Below, in pieces: positions 1 to 8,140 of a stretch of 8,140 nt of DNA. Position 1 is the first letter of the stretch. Each line of letters starts with the position of its first letter. The stretch is from Verrucomicrobiota bacterium (GTDB lineage Bacteria > Verrucomicrobiota > Verrucomicrobiia > Opitutales > UBA953), in assembly GCA_009924965.1 (NCBI GenBank), contig RFQN01000060.1, positions 1 through 8,140 on the forward strand. The letters are read 5' to 3'. The position numbers and the translations under genes are program-made. The notes under the pieces are model-generated. The model was not told the origin of the DNA. It did not search any database and saw only the letters and a program-made list of their open reading frames with translations.

Positions 1-1
1 G

Positions 2-753
2 GGAGAGACTTTTGCCCAAGGGTTCGGGGCGTCCGCGCGTCATTTGGACGAAGCGCAGGCGGCCCTGTGGGCTTGGGCGGATGAGCTGGGCGCAAGCGTG
101 CAGGCCGATGGATCTTTGGCGACCGCCGCCTTGCGTGGCCGCCCCACCGCCTTGGCGCACGCCGCCTTAGCCCGTTTTCTCGCGGCGCATGGCCTGTCGG
201 CCGCCAGCGGCGTTTCCGTCGACGCGCTCGTCCAGGCGTTGGCCGCGGGACGAGACACCCAAGCCACCTTGCTCGCGCGACGCGTGGTGCATCAGGCGGG
301 CCGGCTCAGCCTGCCGCCGGAGGCGCCGGTCGCCTTTGGACCGGAGCTGCGGGCTTTACTGCCCGGCCTCCTCGACGACGAAAGCGGCCTGCGGGCGGAG
401 CGGGTCGACGTCGACGCGGACCTCTGGGCAAAGTTGTCTCGCGGGGAGATCGCCGCTGACTCAGTTGCCTACCTGAATGTCCCGCTCGACGTGACCTTGG
501 CTTGGCGCGGGCGCGTCGATGGCGATCGCTACCAGCCCTTGGGCTCGGCGGGTTCGACCAAACTATCTGACCTCCTCATTAACCGAAAAATCCCCGCGGA
601 ACGCCGAGAATCGCTCCCAGTGGTCTTGGTTGATAATACAATTGCCTGGGTGCCGGGTCAGCCGCCGGCGCACTCCGCCCGCCTCGTTGGCCCGCAGAAG
701 GGGGCTCTCCGGTTGACTTGGCTTGGCCCCTGCTTAAGTTCAGACCTCCCCCG

Positions 754-757
<4 letters not shown>
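2..757 (+). CDS. tilS: tRNA(Ile)-lysidine synthetase, C-terminal part (5' end outside window)
   Basis: TilS uses ATP and lysine to convert C34 of the AUA-decoding tRNA(Ile) to lysidine in the cytoplasm, changing its codon specificity. The frame is open from base 2, giving 251 residues up to the TGA at 755-757. The N-terminal PP-loop ATPase domain (SGGxDS) is missing because the window starts inside the gene. What is visible is the helical middle (HLDEAQAALWAWADEL near base 41) and the TilS C-terminal domain. That domain carries the typical strings GDRYQPLG (about 521-544), KLSDLLINRKIP (about 560-595) and AWVPG. The TTG at 44 lies inside the conserved helix, so it is not the true start. The stop overlaps the ftsH start as ATGA, a common sign of translational coupling, and tilS next to ftsH is a recurrent bacterial arrangement. 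Codon bias is weaker than in ftsH and the pil genes. The family is clear from the C-terminal domain; completeness of the 5' end cannot be judged. Confidence 0.88.
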
Positions 758-2736
<1,979 letters not shown>

Positions 2737-2773
2737 GGTTTGCCCTCGGCCGGAACCGGCTTAGCCTGCTTGC

Positions 2774-3340
2774 ATGGTCCTAGGGCTCACCGGTGGCATT
2801 GGTTGCGGCAAGTCCGCCGCCTTGGCCGTGTTCGCCCGGCTCGGCTTCAACGTCGTCGATGCAGATCAGCTGGCGCGCTCGGTCTTGGTCCGTCCGGACG
2901 TCGTCCAGCAGCTCGTTGCCCGCTGGGGTAGGGAAGCGCTGGGGGCGGATGGTTTGCCCGACCGGGCTTGGATTGGCCGGAAGGTCTTCGGGGCTCCCGC
3001 CGAACTCGCTTTTCTCGAAGCCTTGCTGCACCCCGAGGTGGCTCGGCTGCGCCTAGCGGCGGTCGCGGATGCGACCCGTCACCACGTGGTCGAAATCCCG
3101 TTGCTTTTTGAGAAGGGATTGGAGGCTGGGTATGATTGCGTCATCTGTGTCGCGTGCTCGGATGAAGTCCGTTTGCGACGCCTCGAGGCTCGAGGACTCT
3201 CGCGTGCAGATGCCCGAGCGAGGATGGATGCTCAAATGCCTCTAGGACAGAAGGTTGCGAAATCCAAGCACGTCCTTTGGAACGACGGCGACCTTTCCGC
3301 GCTGGAAGCGGAGGTCAAGCAGTTGATCGCGCGCCTCTAG
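2774..3340 (+). CDS. coaE: dephospho-CoA kinase
   Basis: CoaE catalyses the last step of coenzyme A synthesis, the ATP-dependent 3'-phosphorylation of dephospho-CoA in the cytoplasm. The protein is 188 residues, slightly short of the usual 195-210 but complete. It opens with the family signature LTGGIGCGKS (P-loop at 7-14) and has the DAD motif (29-31) that follows the second strand. LLHPEV (84-89) and EIPLLFEKGLE (107-117) belong to the CoA-binding part. The lid region is rich in arginine (about 133-151) and is followed by MPLGQKVAKSKHVLWNDG, corresponding to the family's usual adenine-binding end section. ATG 2774 places the P-loop at the standard distance from the N-terminus. The gene starts 37 bases after ftsH with no recognisable Shine-Dalgarno, and probably shares the ftsH transcript. 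Codons ending in A or T are more frequent than in ftsH or the pil genes, as expected for a modestly expressed enzyme. Confidence 0.95.
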   Translation: MVLGLTGGIGCGKSAALAVFARLGFNVVDADQLARSVLVRPDVVQQLVARWGREALGADGLPDRAWIGRKVFGAPAELAFLEALLHPEVARLRLAAVADATRHHVVEIPLLFEKGLEAGYDCVICVACSDEVRLRRLEARGLSRADARARMDAQMPLGQKVAKSKHVLWNDGDLSALEAEVKQLIARL

Positions 3341-3386
3341 GGTTGGTCCGCTCTGGTTATTGACCGCTTTTGCGATTGCCGAAGAA

Positions 3387-3429
3387 GGGGTGGGATTTAG
3401 GTTTTAAGGCTCCTGTGCTGCTCCACCCC
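3387..3429 (+). repeat. 8-bp inverted repeat in the pilB leader
   Basis: GGGGTGGG (3387-3394) can pair with TCCACCCC (3422-3429), giving seven Watson-Crick pairs and one G-U, with a 27-base loop. The right arm ends immediately before AAGGAG. The same right-arm sequence recurs at 3444-3451, so the left arm has two alternative partners. The pairing is read directly from the sequence; any regulatory role is inference, and the long loop makes the hairpin only moderately stable. Confidence 0.45.
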
Positions 3430-3452
3430 AAGGAGTGGCACGCTCCACCCCA
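3420..3452 (+). repeat. 11-bp direct repeat flanking GTG 3435
   Basis: GCTCCACCCCA occurs at 3420-3430 and again at 3442-3452, a 22-base period, with AGGAGTGGCAC between the copies. Twenty-two bases is two helical turns, a spacing at which a protein could bind both copies on one face. A chance or slippage duplication is also possible. The repeat is exact; its function is unknown. Confidence 0.5.
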
Positions 3453-3461
3453 CCTTCCGCC

Positions 3462-3466
3462 AAGGA
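3462..3466 (+). promoter_or_regulatory. ribosome binding site for the first pilB
   Basis: AAGGA lies 10 bases upstream of GTG 3477. It is the only Shine-Dalgarno-like match in the window at a workable distance from an in-frame start, apart from a weak AAGG before pilT. It favours GTG 3477 over GTG 3435, whose nearby AGGAG touches the start codon itself and so cannot serve it. Confidence 0.5.
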
Positions 3467-3476
3467 TACCCCTACT

Positions 3477-5192
3477 GTGACGACCGCCGACGATTTCGTC
3501 ATCCAATTCATTCAGGACAAAGCCCTCGTGACCGCGGGTGACGTCGCCGAGGCCCGTGCGGCCGTGGCTGCGACCCCGGATGGCAACCCCGACACCCTGG
3601 CGTTGGCCAAGCTCGTCGAGGGCGGCAAGGTCACTTGGGCCAAGATCACCGAGGCTTTGGGCGTCGAGTTCGACATGGAAGTCGTCGACCTGTCCCAGGT
3701 CTCGCCGGCGGACGAACTCCTCAAGCTCATCAGCCGCGAGCAAGCCGAGCGCTCCAACATTCTGCCGCTGCAGATGGACGGCGTCGAGCTCCTCATCGCC
3801 ATCGCCGATCCGCTCGACACCGACACGCTCGATTCGCTTTCGCGCGTCCTCAAGCTGACGCTCAACCCGAAGCTCGCGCCCCCGGACGAGCTCCGGAACG
3901 CCATTTCCCGCTGCTACAGCGGCGGCCAAGTCAACGTCTCGTACGAGGACGTCTTCGGCAAGGCCTCGGAAGACGGCCTTTCCGTCGAGCTCCCGCAGGG
4001 TGGGGAAGCCAAGGAAGACGACGCCCCGATCATCCGGTACGTCAACTCGCTGATCGTCGACGCCATCCGCCGCAAGGCTTCCGATATTCACTTGGAGCCC
4101 TTGGAAAAGCGGTTCCGCGTGCGTTTCCGCATCGACGGCGTGCTCCAGGAAATGAAGGGTCCGCCCAAGCGCCTGCAGGCCTCCGTCATCTCGCGCCTCA
4201 AGCTGATGGCCGAAGTCTCCCTCGCCGAGAAGCGCATTCCGCAGGACGGACGTATTCAGGCCCGCACCGGCGGTCGCGACATCGACTTGCGCGTGTCCGT
4301 CCTCCCGACCGTCTACGGCGAGTCGATTGTCATGCGAATCCTCGACAAGGAAGGCCTCAAGCTCGGCCTCCCCGAGCTCGGCTTCTTCGCGGACGACCAG
4401 GCCAAGTTCCAAGGCCTCATCTCCGGCTCCGACGGCGTCTTCCTCGTCACCGGCCCGACCGGTTCCGGTAAGTCGACCACCTTGTACTCGGCGTTGAACT
4501 ACATCAACAAGCCTGACCGCAAGATCATCACCGTCGAAGACCCGGTCGAGTACCAGATGGCCGGCATCAACCAGGTGCAGGTGAAGCGCGACGTCGGCAT
4601 GACCTTCGCCGCCGCCCTCCGCGCCATGCTCCGTCAGGCGCCGAACATCGTCATGATCGGTGAAATCCGCGACTTGGAGACCGCCGAAATCGCCATCAAC
4701 GCGGCCCTCACCGGCCACATGGTGTTCTCGACCCTCCACACCAACGACTCCGTCAGCGCCGTCACCCGTCTCGTCGACATCGGCGTCAAGCCGTTCCTCG
4801 TGTCCGCCGCGCTCCGCGGCGCGCTGGCCCAGCGCCTCGTGCGCCGCGTCTGCCAGTCGTGCGCACAGCCGTACAAGCCGACCGCCAAGGAACTCTACAC
4901 CATCGGCATGACCGAGCAGGACATCGCGGGCGCCACCCCGATGAAGGGCGCCGGTTGCGCCAAGTGCGGCGACCGCGGCTACAAGGGCCGTCGCGGCGTC
5001 TTCGAGCTCTTCGTCATCACCGAGGAAATCCAGGAGATGATCTACTCCGGCGCCAACCTCGTCGACCTCCGCCGCAAGGCCCGCGAGGCCGGCATGCGCA
5101 CCATGCGCGAGGACGGCCAGCGCAAGGTGGCCTCCGGCATGACCACGATCGAGGAAGTCATGGGCGCCACCGTCGCCGACGACGTCATCTAA
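3477..5192 (+). CDS. type IV pilus / type II secretion assembly ATPase, GspE/PilB family (first copy)
   Basis: Members of this family form cytoplasmic hexamers that dock on the PilC/GspF platform and use ATP to drive pilin assembly. The 571 residues hold an N-terminal MshEN/T2SSE_N-type domain (about 40-150), a linker, the N2 domain (ASDIHLEP to MRIL) and the RecA-like motor. Visible motifs are Walker A GPTGSGKST (326-334), Asp box ITVEDPVEY (351-359), Walker B with catalytic E396, His box (411-424) and a tetracysteine zinc site (C459, C462, C494, C497). The stretch before Walker B reads RQAPN where the other two ATPases here read RQDPD. GTG 3477 was chosen for three reasons: the Shine-Dalgarno AAGGA, an N-terminus that aligns with the second copy (VI at residues 8-9 in both), and A/T-ending codons upstream. 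GTG 3435 would add 14 Ser/Pro/Thr-rich residues. pilT follows after 7 bases. PilB versus GspE cannot be settled, but the adjacent PilT favours a pilus. Confidence 0.92.
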   Translation: MTTADDFVIQFIQDKALVTAGDVAEARAAVAATPDGNPDTLALAKLVEGGKVTWAKITEALGVEFDMEVVDLSQVSPADELLKLISREQAERSNILPLQMDGVELLIAIADPLDTDTLDSLSRVLKLTLNPKLAPPDELRNAISRCYSGGQVNVSYEDVFGKASEDGLSVELPQGGEAKEDDAPIIRYVNSLIVDAIRRKASDIHLEPLEKRFRVRFRIDGVLQEMKGPPKRLQASVISRLKLMAEVSLAEKRIPQDGRIQARTGGRDIDLRVSVLPTVYGESIVMRILDKEGLKLGLPELGFFADDQAKFQGLISGSDGVFLVTGPTGSGKSTTLYSALNYINKPDRKIITVEDPVEYQMAGINQVQVKRDVGMTFAAALRAMLRQAPNIVMIGEIRDLETAEIAINAALTGHMVFSTLHTNDSVSAVTRLVDIGVKPFLVSAALRGALAQRLVRRVCQSCAQPYKPTAKELYTIGMTEQDIAGATPMKGAGCAKCGDRGYKGRRGVFELFVITEEIQEMIYSGANLVDLRRKAREAGMRTMREDGQRKVASGMTTIEEVMGATVADDVI

Positions 5193-5199
5193 GGCGACC

Positions 5200-6273
5200 A
5201 TGGCGTACGAGATCAACCAGCTCCTGGAAGCCATGATCGAGAATGGCGCCTCCGACCTGCACCTGCACGTCGGCCGCGCCCCGAGCCTGCGCGTCAGCGG
5301 CAGCGTCGTCTCGATCGAAGGCGCCCCGCTCTCGAGCGAGGACACGCAGGCGTTGGTCAGCTCGATCACGCCGCCCGAACAGGTGGAGCGCCTCAAGCGC
5401 GACGGCGGCTGCGACTTCGGCTTCTCCTTCCACAAGAAGGCCCGTTTCCGCGTCAACGTGTACCGCGGCAAGGGCGTGCTGGGCATGGTGCTCCGCCTCA
5501 TCCCCACCGCCATCTTCACGCTCGAGCAGCTGCGCCTGCCCCCGATGATCAAGGACCTCCTGCGCCGTCCGCGCGGGCTCATCCTCGTGACGGGCCCGAC
5601 GGGCTCGGGTAAGTCCACGACGCTCGCCTCGATGATCAACTGGATCAACGAGAACGAAGACGGCCACATCGTCACGATCGAGGACCCCATCGAGTATTAC
5701 CACCCGCACAAGGGCTGCGTCGTCACCCAGCGTGAAGTGCACAACGACGTCCCCAGCTTCGCCGAAGGCGTGCGCGCCGCGCTCCGCCAGGACCCGGACG
5801 TCATCCTCATCGGCGAAATGCGCGACCTCGAGACCATCGAAGCCGCCGTCTCGGCCGCGGAGACCGGCCACCTCGTGTTCGGCACGCTCCACACCACCGG
5901 CGCCGCCCGCACCGTCGACCGCATCCTGGACGCGTTCCCCGCCGGCGCCCGCGACCAGATCCGCGTGCAGCTCTCGTCCTCCATCGTCGCCGTCATCTCG
6001 CAGTGCCTGCTCCGCACCGTCGACGACAAGCGCGTCGCCGCCTATGAGATCATGATCCGCACCGACGGCATCGCCGCGAAGATCCGCGAGAACAAGACCT
6101 TCCAGATCACCTCCGACATCGAGACCGGCGCCGGCCGCGGCATGCGTACGCTGGATGCCGACCTCCTCGCCTTGTTCAATCAAGGCAAGGTCTCCGAAGA
6201 GGAAGTCATGAACTACTGCCAGGATTCCGAGATGATGCGCGCGCGCCTCAATCCCGGCGCCGCCAAGAAATAA
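5200..6273 (+). CDS. pilT: type IV pilus retraction ATPase, PilT family
   Basis: PilT hexamers power pilus depolymerisation and retraction, as in twitching motility. The 357 residues match the usual PilT length. The N-terminal PAS-like domain begins MAYEINQLLEAMIENGASDL and continues with HLHVGRAPSLRVSG. The motor has Walker A GPTGSGKST (132-140), Asp box VTIEDPIEY (158-166), Walker B DPDVILIGEMRD (198-209, catalytic E206) and His box TGHLVFGTLHT (222-232). It has no MshEN domain and no tetracysteine zinc site, which separates it from the PilB copies on each side. The C-terminal motif that reads AIRNLIRE in well-studied PilT proteins is GIAAKIRE here (290-297), although the flanking AYEIMIRT and the later GMRTLDADLL are conserved. 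It starts 7 bases after the first pilB stop with a weak AAGG five bases before ATG, so the two genes are surely cotranscribed. PilU or another PilT paralogue is an alternative. Confidence 0.93.
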   Translation: MAYEINQLLEAMIENGASDLHLHVGRAPSLRVSGSVVSIEGAPLSSEDTQALVSSITPPEQVERLKRDGGCDFGFSFHKKARFRVNVYRGKGVLGMVLRLIPTAIFTLEQLRLPPMIKDLLRRPRGLILVTGPTGSGKSTTLASMINWINENEDGHIVTIEDPIEYYHPHKGCVVTQREVHNDVPSFAEGVRAALRQDPDVILIGEMRDLETIEAAVSAAETGHLVFGTLHTTGAARTVDRILDAFPAGARDQIRVQLSSSIVAVISQCLLRTVDDKRVAAYEIMIRTDGIAAKIRENKTFQITSDIETGAGRGMRTLDADLLALFNQGKVSEEEVMNYCQDSEMMRARLNPGAAKK

Positions 6274-6294
6274 CCCCTTACCTGCCCATTCCCC

Positions 6295-7977
6295 ATGTTT
6301 GAAGACCATAGTGACGTCATCCGCGACATCGCGCTCGAAGCCGGCCTCGTCGACCAGACCCAGTCCGACGAGCTCTGGGAGTCGCACGCGACCACCGGCA
6401 AGTCCTTTGCCGACAGCCTGATCGACGCTGGACTCGCCGATCGCCCGTCGCTCCTGCAAGCCGTGGCTGATCACCTGCAGGTGCAGTATTACTCGGCCAT
6501 CCCCGCCGACCTCGGCGACGAGCTCACCCGCACGCTCAAGCCGGCCCAGGCCCACAAGTACATGGTCGTCCCCGTCGCCGACGAGGCCGGAAAGCTGACC
6601 TTGGTCGCCAAGGACGCCTTCAATTCCGCCGCCATCAACGAGCTGACGTTCATCCTGAAGCGCGACATCGAACTCGCCGTGGCCGACCCCGACGCCGTCG
6701 AATCGGCCGTCGTCCGCGTCTACGGTGAAGCTTCCGCGACCTCGATGGAGGACCTCCTCGGCGAGTTCGAGGAAGGCGCCGCCGCCGCCACGAACGATGA
6801 GGACGTCGTCGCCGCCGCCAGCCAGGCCCCGATCATCCGCTTCGTCGACCTAGTGCTGCAGGAAGCCGTCAAGGCCAAGGCCTCCGACATCCACTTCGAG
6901 CCCTTCGAAGACCAGTTCCGCATCCGTTACCGCATCGACGGTTCGCTGTACGAAATGGCCCCGCCGCCCAAGAACCTCGCCTCGGCCGTCATCGCCCGCG
7001 TCAAGGTCCTCTCCGCGCTCAACATCGCCGAACGTCGCATCCCGCAGGACGGACGCATCAAGACCACCATCGGGGGCCGCGCGATCGACTTGCGCGTATC
7101 CACGCTCCCGACGCAGTTCGGCGAGTCGGTCGTGCTGCGTATCTTGGACAAGACCGTCGTCAACCTGAGCCTCGACGCCCTGTCGATGCAGGACGACATC
7201 AAGGAAGGCATCCGCGCGATGGTGAATCGCCCGAACGGCATCTTCATCGTCACCGGCCCGACCGGTTCCGGCAAGACGACCACCCTGTACTCCGCCTTGC
7301 GCGAGGTGAACACCGAGGACGTCAAGATCCTCACCGCCGAGGACCCCGTCGAATACGAAGTCGAAGGCATCATGCAGGTGCCGATCAACCACCAGGTCGG
7401 CCTCACTTTCGCGGCGGCGCTCCGCTCCTTCCTCCGTCAGGACCCCGATACCATCATGGTCGGCGAAATCCGTGACTTGGAGACCGCCCAGATCGCCGTG
7501 CAGGCCTCGCTGACCGGCCACGTCGTGCTATCCACGCTCCACACCAACGACGCCCCGGGCGCCGTGACCCGTCTCATCGATATGGGCCTGGAGCCGTTCC
7601 TCATCTCCGCCTCGCTCGAAGGCGTGCTCGCCCAGCGCCTCTTGCGCCGCATCTGCAAGGGCTGCCGCACGGCCTATGAGCCGGACAAGGAAGTCATCAA
7701 CATGCTCGACGTCGATGCGCTCGAGATCGCCAACAAGAAGTTCTACTTCGGCAAGGGTTGCGCCGAGTGCAGCCGTTCCGGTTACCGCGGCCGCCAAGGC
7801 CTCTTCGAACTCATGACGATCAGCGACGCCCTCCGCACGATGATCACCCAGCGCGCCCCGACCCTCGTCCTCAAGCAGAAGGCGATCGAAGTGGGCATGC
7901 GTCCGCTCCGCGAAGACGGCCTCCGCTGCATCTTCGACGGCCACACGACCATCGAAGAAGTCCTCAAGTACACCTAA
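6295..7977 (+). CDS. type IV pilus / type II secretion assembly ATPase, GspE/PilB family (second copy)
   Basis: This is a second extension-type motor ATPase of 560 residues with the same layout as the first: MshEN/T2SSE_N-type domain (about 30-145), an acidic Ala-rich linker (about 150-178), the N2 domain (ASDIHFEP onward) and the RecA-like motor. Motifs are Walker A GPTGSGKTT (321-329), Asp box LTAEDPVEY (346-354), canonical RQDPDTIMVGEIRD (381-394, catalytic E391), His box (406-419) and the zinc cysteines C454, C457, C489 and C492. By eye the N2 and motor domains are clearly similar to the first copy, while the N-domains and linkers differ. Unlike the first copy it keeps both aspartates of RQDPD. 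ATG 6295 lies 21 bases after pilT behind a C-rich stretch with no Shine-Dalgarno. It directly precedes the platform gene, the usual place for the main assembly ATPase. Whether it is PilB or GspE is not decidable from the window. Confidence 0.94.
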   Translation: MFEDHSDVIRDIALEAGLVDQTQSDELWESHATTGKSFADSLIDAGLADRPSLLQAVADHLQVQYYSAIPADLGDELTRTLKPAQAHKYMVVPVADEAGKLTLVAKDAFNSAAINELTFILKRDIELAVADPDAVESAVVRVYGEASATSMEDLLGEFEEGAAAATNDEDVVAAASQAPIIRFVDLVLQEAVKAKASDIHFEPFEDQFRIRYRIDGSLYEMAPPPKNLASAVIARVKVLSALNIAERRIPQDGRIKTTIGGRAIDLRVSTLPTQFGESVVLRILDKTVVNLSLDALSMQDDIKEGIRAMVNRPNGIFIVTGPTGSGKTTTLYSALREVNTEDVKILTAEDPVEYEVEGIMQVPINHQVGLTFAAALRSFLRQDPDTIMVGEIRDLETAQIAVQASLTGHVVLSTLHTNDAPGAVTRLIDMGLEPFLISASLEGVLAQRLLRRICKGCRTAYEPDKEVINMLDVDALEIANKKFYFGKGCAECSRSGYRGRQGLFELMTISDALRTMITQRAPTLVLKQKAIEVGMRPLREDGLRCIFDGHTTIEEVLKYT

Positions 7978-7999
7978 CCTTTAACCAACCCCCACTCCC

Positions 8000-8140
8000 A
8001 TGCCCGAATACAAGTACAGCGCCATCGACCGTAACGGCGCGCAGACCTCCGGTAAGATCGAAGCCGCCAGCGATGAGCAGGCCCGCCAGAAGCTCATGGC
8101 CCGCGGCCTCATGGTGACGACCCTCGCCAGCGACGGCGGC
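8000..8140 (+). CDS. PilC/GspF-family platform protein, N-terminal fragment (3' end outside window)
   Basis: PilC/GspF is the polytopic inner-membrane platform on which PilB and PilT act. Only the first 47 residues lie in the window. They read MPEYKYSAIDRNGAQTSGKI and continue with EAASDEQARQKLMARGLMV. This is the standard GspF/PilC opening: a short strand with Y-x-Y-x-A, a G-x-x-x-x-G-x-I turn, then a helix leading to an L-x-x-x-G-L repeat. No membrane segment is reached. ATG 8000 begins 22 bases after the second pilB and is preceded by a C/A-rich stretch without a Shine-Dalgarno. Its position completes the ATPase-platform gene pair. Confidence 0.88.
   Translation, partial: MPEYKYSAIDRNGAQTSGKIEAASDEQARQKLMARGLMVTTLASDGG

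Larger units (their letters stand above)
3341..3476 (+). promoter_or_regulatory. leader region before the first pilB
   Basis: This is the longest non-coding stretch in the window. Bases 3354-3407 are AT-richer than the surroundings, so a promoter for the pil block is plausible, but I found no convincing -35/-10 pair. The stretch holds an inverted repeat (3387-3394 with 3422-3429), a direct repeat (3420-3430 and 3442-3452), and CTCCT (3410-3414), which is complementary to AGGAG (3431-3435). There is no T-run after the inverted repeat, so an intrinsic terminator of the ftsH-coaE transcript is not supported. If the first pilB actually starts at GTG 3435, the last 42 bases would be coding. Confidence 0.4.

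Noticed and set aside
718..753. Upstream TTG start that would extend FtsH by 12 residues
   Set aside because: The extension overlaps tilS further, has no ribosome binding site and adds residues not typical of FtsH. ATG 754 in the ATGA overlap is better.
2749..2760. GCCGGAACCGGC, a short palindrome between ftsH and coaE
   Set aside because: The stem is only four or five bp and no T-run follows, so it does not support a terminator. Such short palindromes are common by chance at this GC content.
3360..3407. Possible sigma-70 promoter with TTGACC at 3360-3365 and AT-rich DNA downstream
   Set aside because: There is no acceptable -10 hexamer at 16-18 bases; TTTAGG and TTTTAA are too far away and too poor a match. 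A promoter may still exist in this stretch.
3436..3441. TGGCAC, a match to the sigma-54 -24 element, which is often found before pilus genes
   Set aside because: The required TTGC-type -12 element is absent at the correct spacing; ACCC is found there instead.
3357..5690. Very long open frame on the minus strand (777 codons) opposite the first pilB and pilT
   Set aside because: It is the mirror of strongly biased G/C-ending codons on the plus strand. The translation is low-complexity (rich in Asp, Glu, Gly, Ala, Val and Arg) with no recognisable domain. The plus-strand genes have complete motifs.
5185..6555. Long minus-strand open frame (456 codons) opposite pilT
   Set aside because: It has the same origin as the other antisense frames: a shadow of high-GC coding sequence with no family motif.
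7758..8117. Plus-strand overlapping frame across the end of the second pilB and the start of the pilC-like gene
   Set aside because: It is an Arg/Pro-rich out-of-frame translation of two well-supported genes.

Overview
The window is a densely packed piece of a GC-rich bacterial chromosome. All seven genes lie on the + strand, and codons end mostly in C or G. In order they are: the 3' part of a tRNA(Ile)-lysidine synthetase gene (tilS), ftsH (membrane AAA+ zinc protease), coaE (dephospho-CoA kinase), a pilB/gspE-type assembly ATPase, a pilT-type retraction ATPase, a second pilB/gspE-type ATPase, and the first 47 codons of a pilC/gspF inner-membrane platform protein. Gene order, the style of the proteins and the scarcity of Shine-Dalgarno sequences suggest Verrucomicrobiota, perhaps Opitutaceae. 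That placement is an inference and the window alone cannot prove it.

Block 1 (1-3340) is housekeeping. tilS and ftsH overlap by ATGA, so they are probably translationally coupled, and coaE follows 37 bases later. Block 2 (3477 to the end) is the motor section of a type IV pilus or a related type II secretion-like machine: PilB-like, PilT-like, PilB-like, PilC-like, with 7, 21 and 22 bases between them. In the known model, hexameric PilB ATPases drive pilin polymerisation through the PilC platform and PilT drives depolymerisation. No pilin, prepilin peptidase, secretin or PilM-Q gene is visible, so these must lie elsewhere.

The only sizeable non-coding stretch is the 136-base leader between coaE and the first pilB (3341-3476). 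It holds an 8-bp inverted repeat and an 11-bp direct repeat around a misleading upstream GTG. The preferred start of the first pilB is GTG 3477, supported by a Shine-Dalgarno sequence and by alignment with the second pilB.

There are no tRNAs, rRNAs, insertion sequences, CRISPR arrays or phage genes. Nothing here demands a wholly new system. The points most worth a second look are the PilB-PilT-PilB order with its non-equivalent ATPases, the altered RQDPD motif of the first PilB, the altered AIRNLIRE motif of PilT, and the leader before the first pilB.
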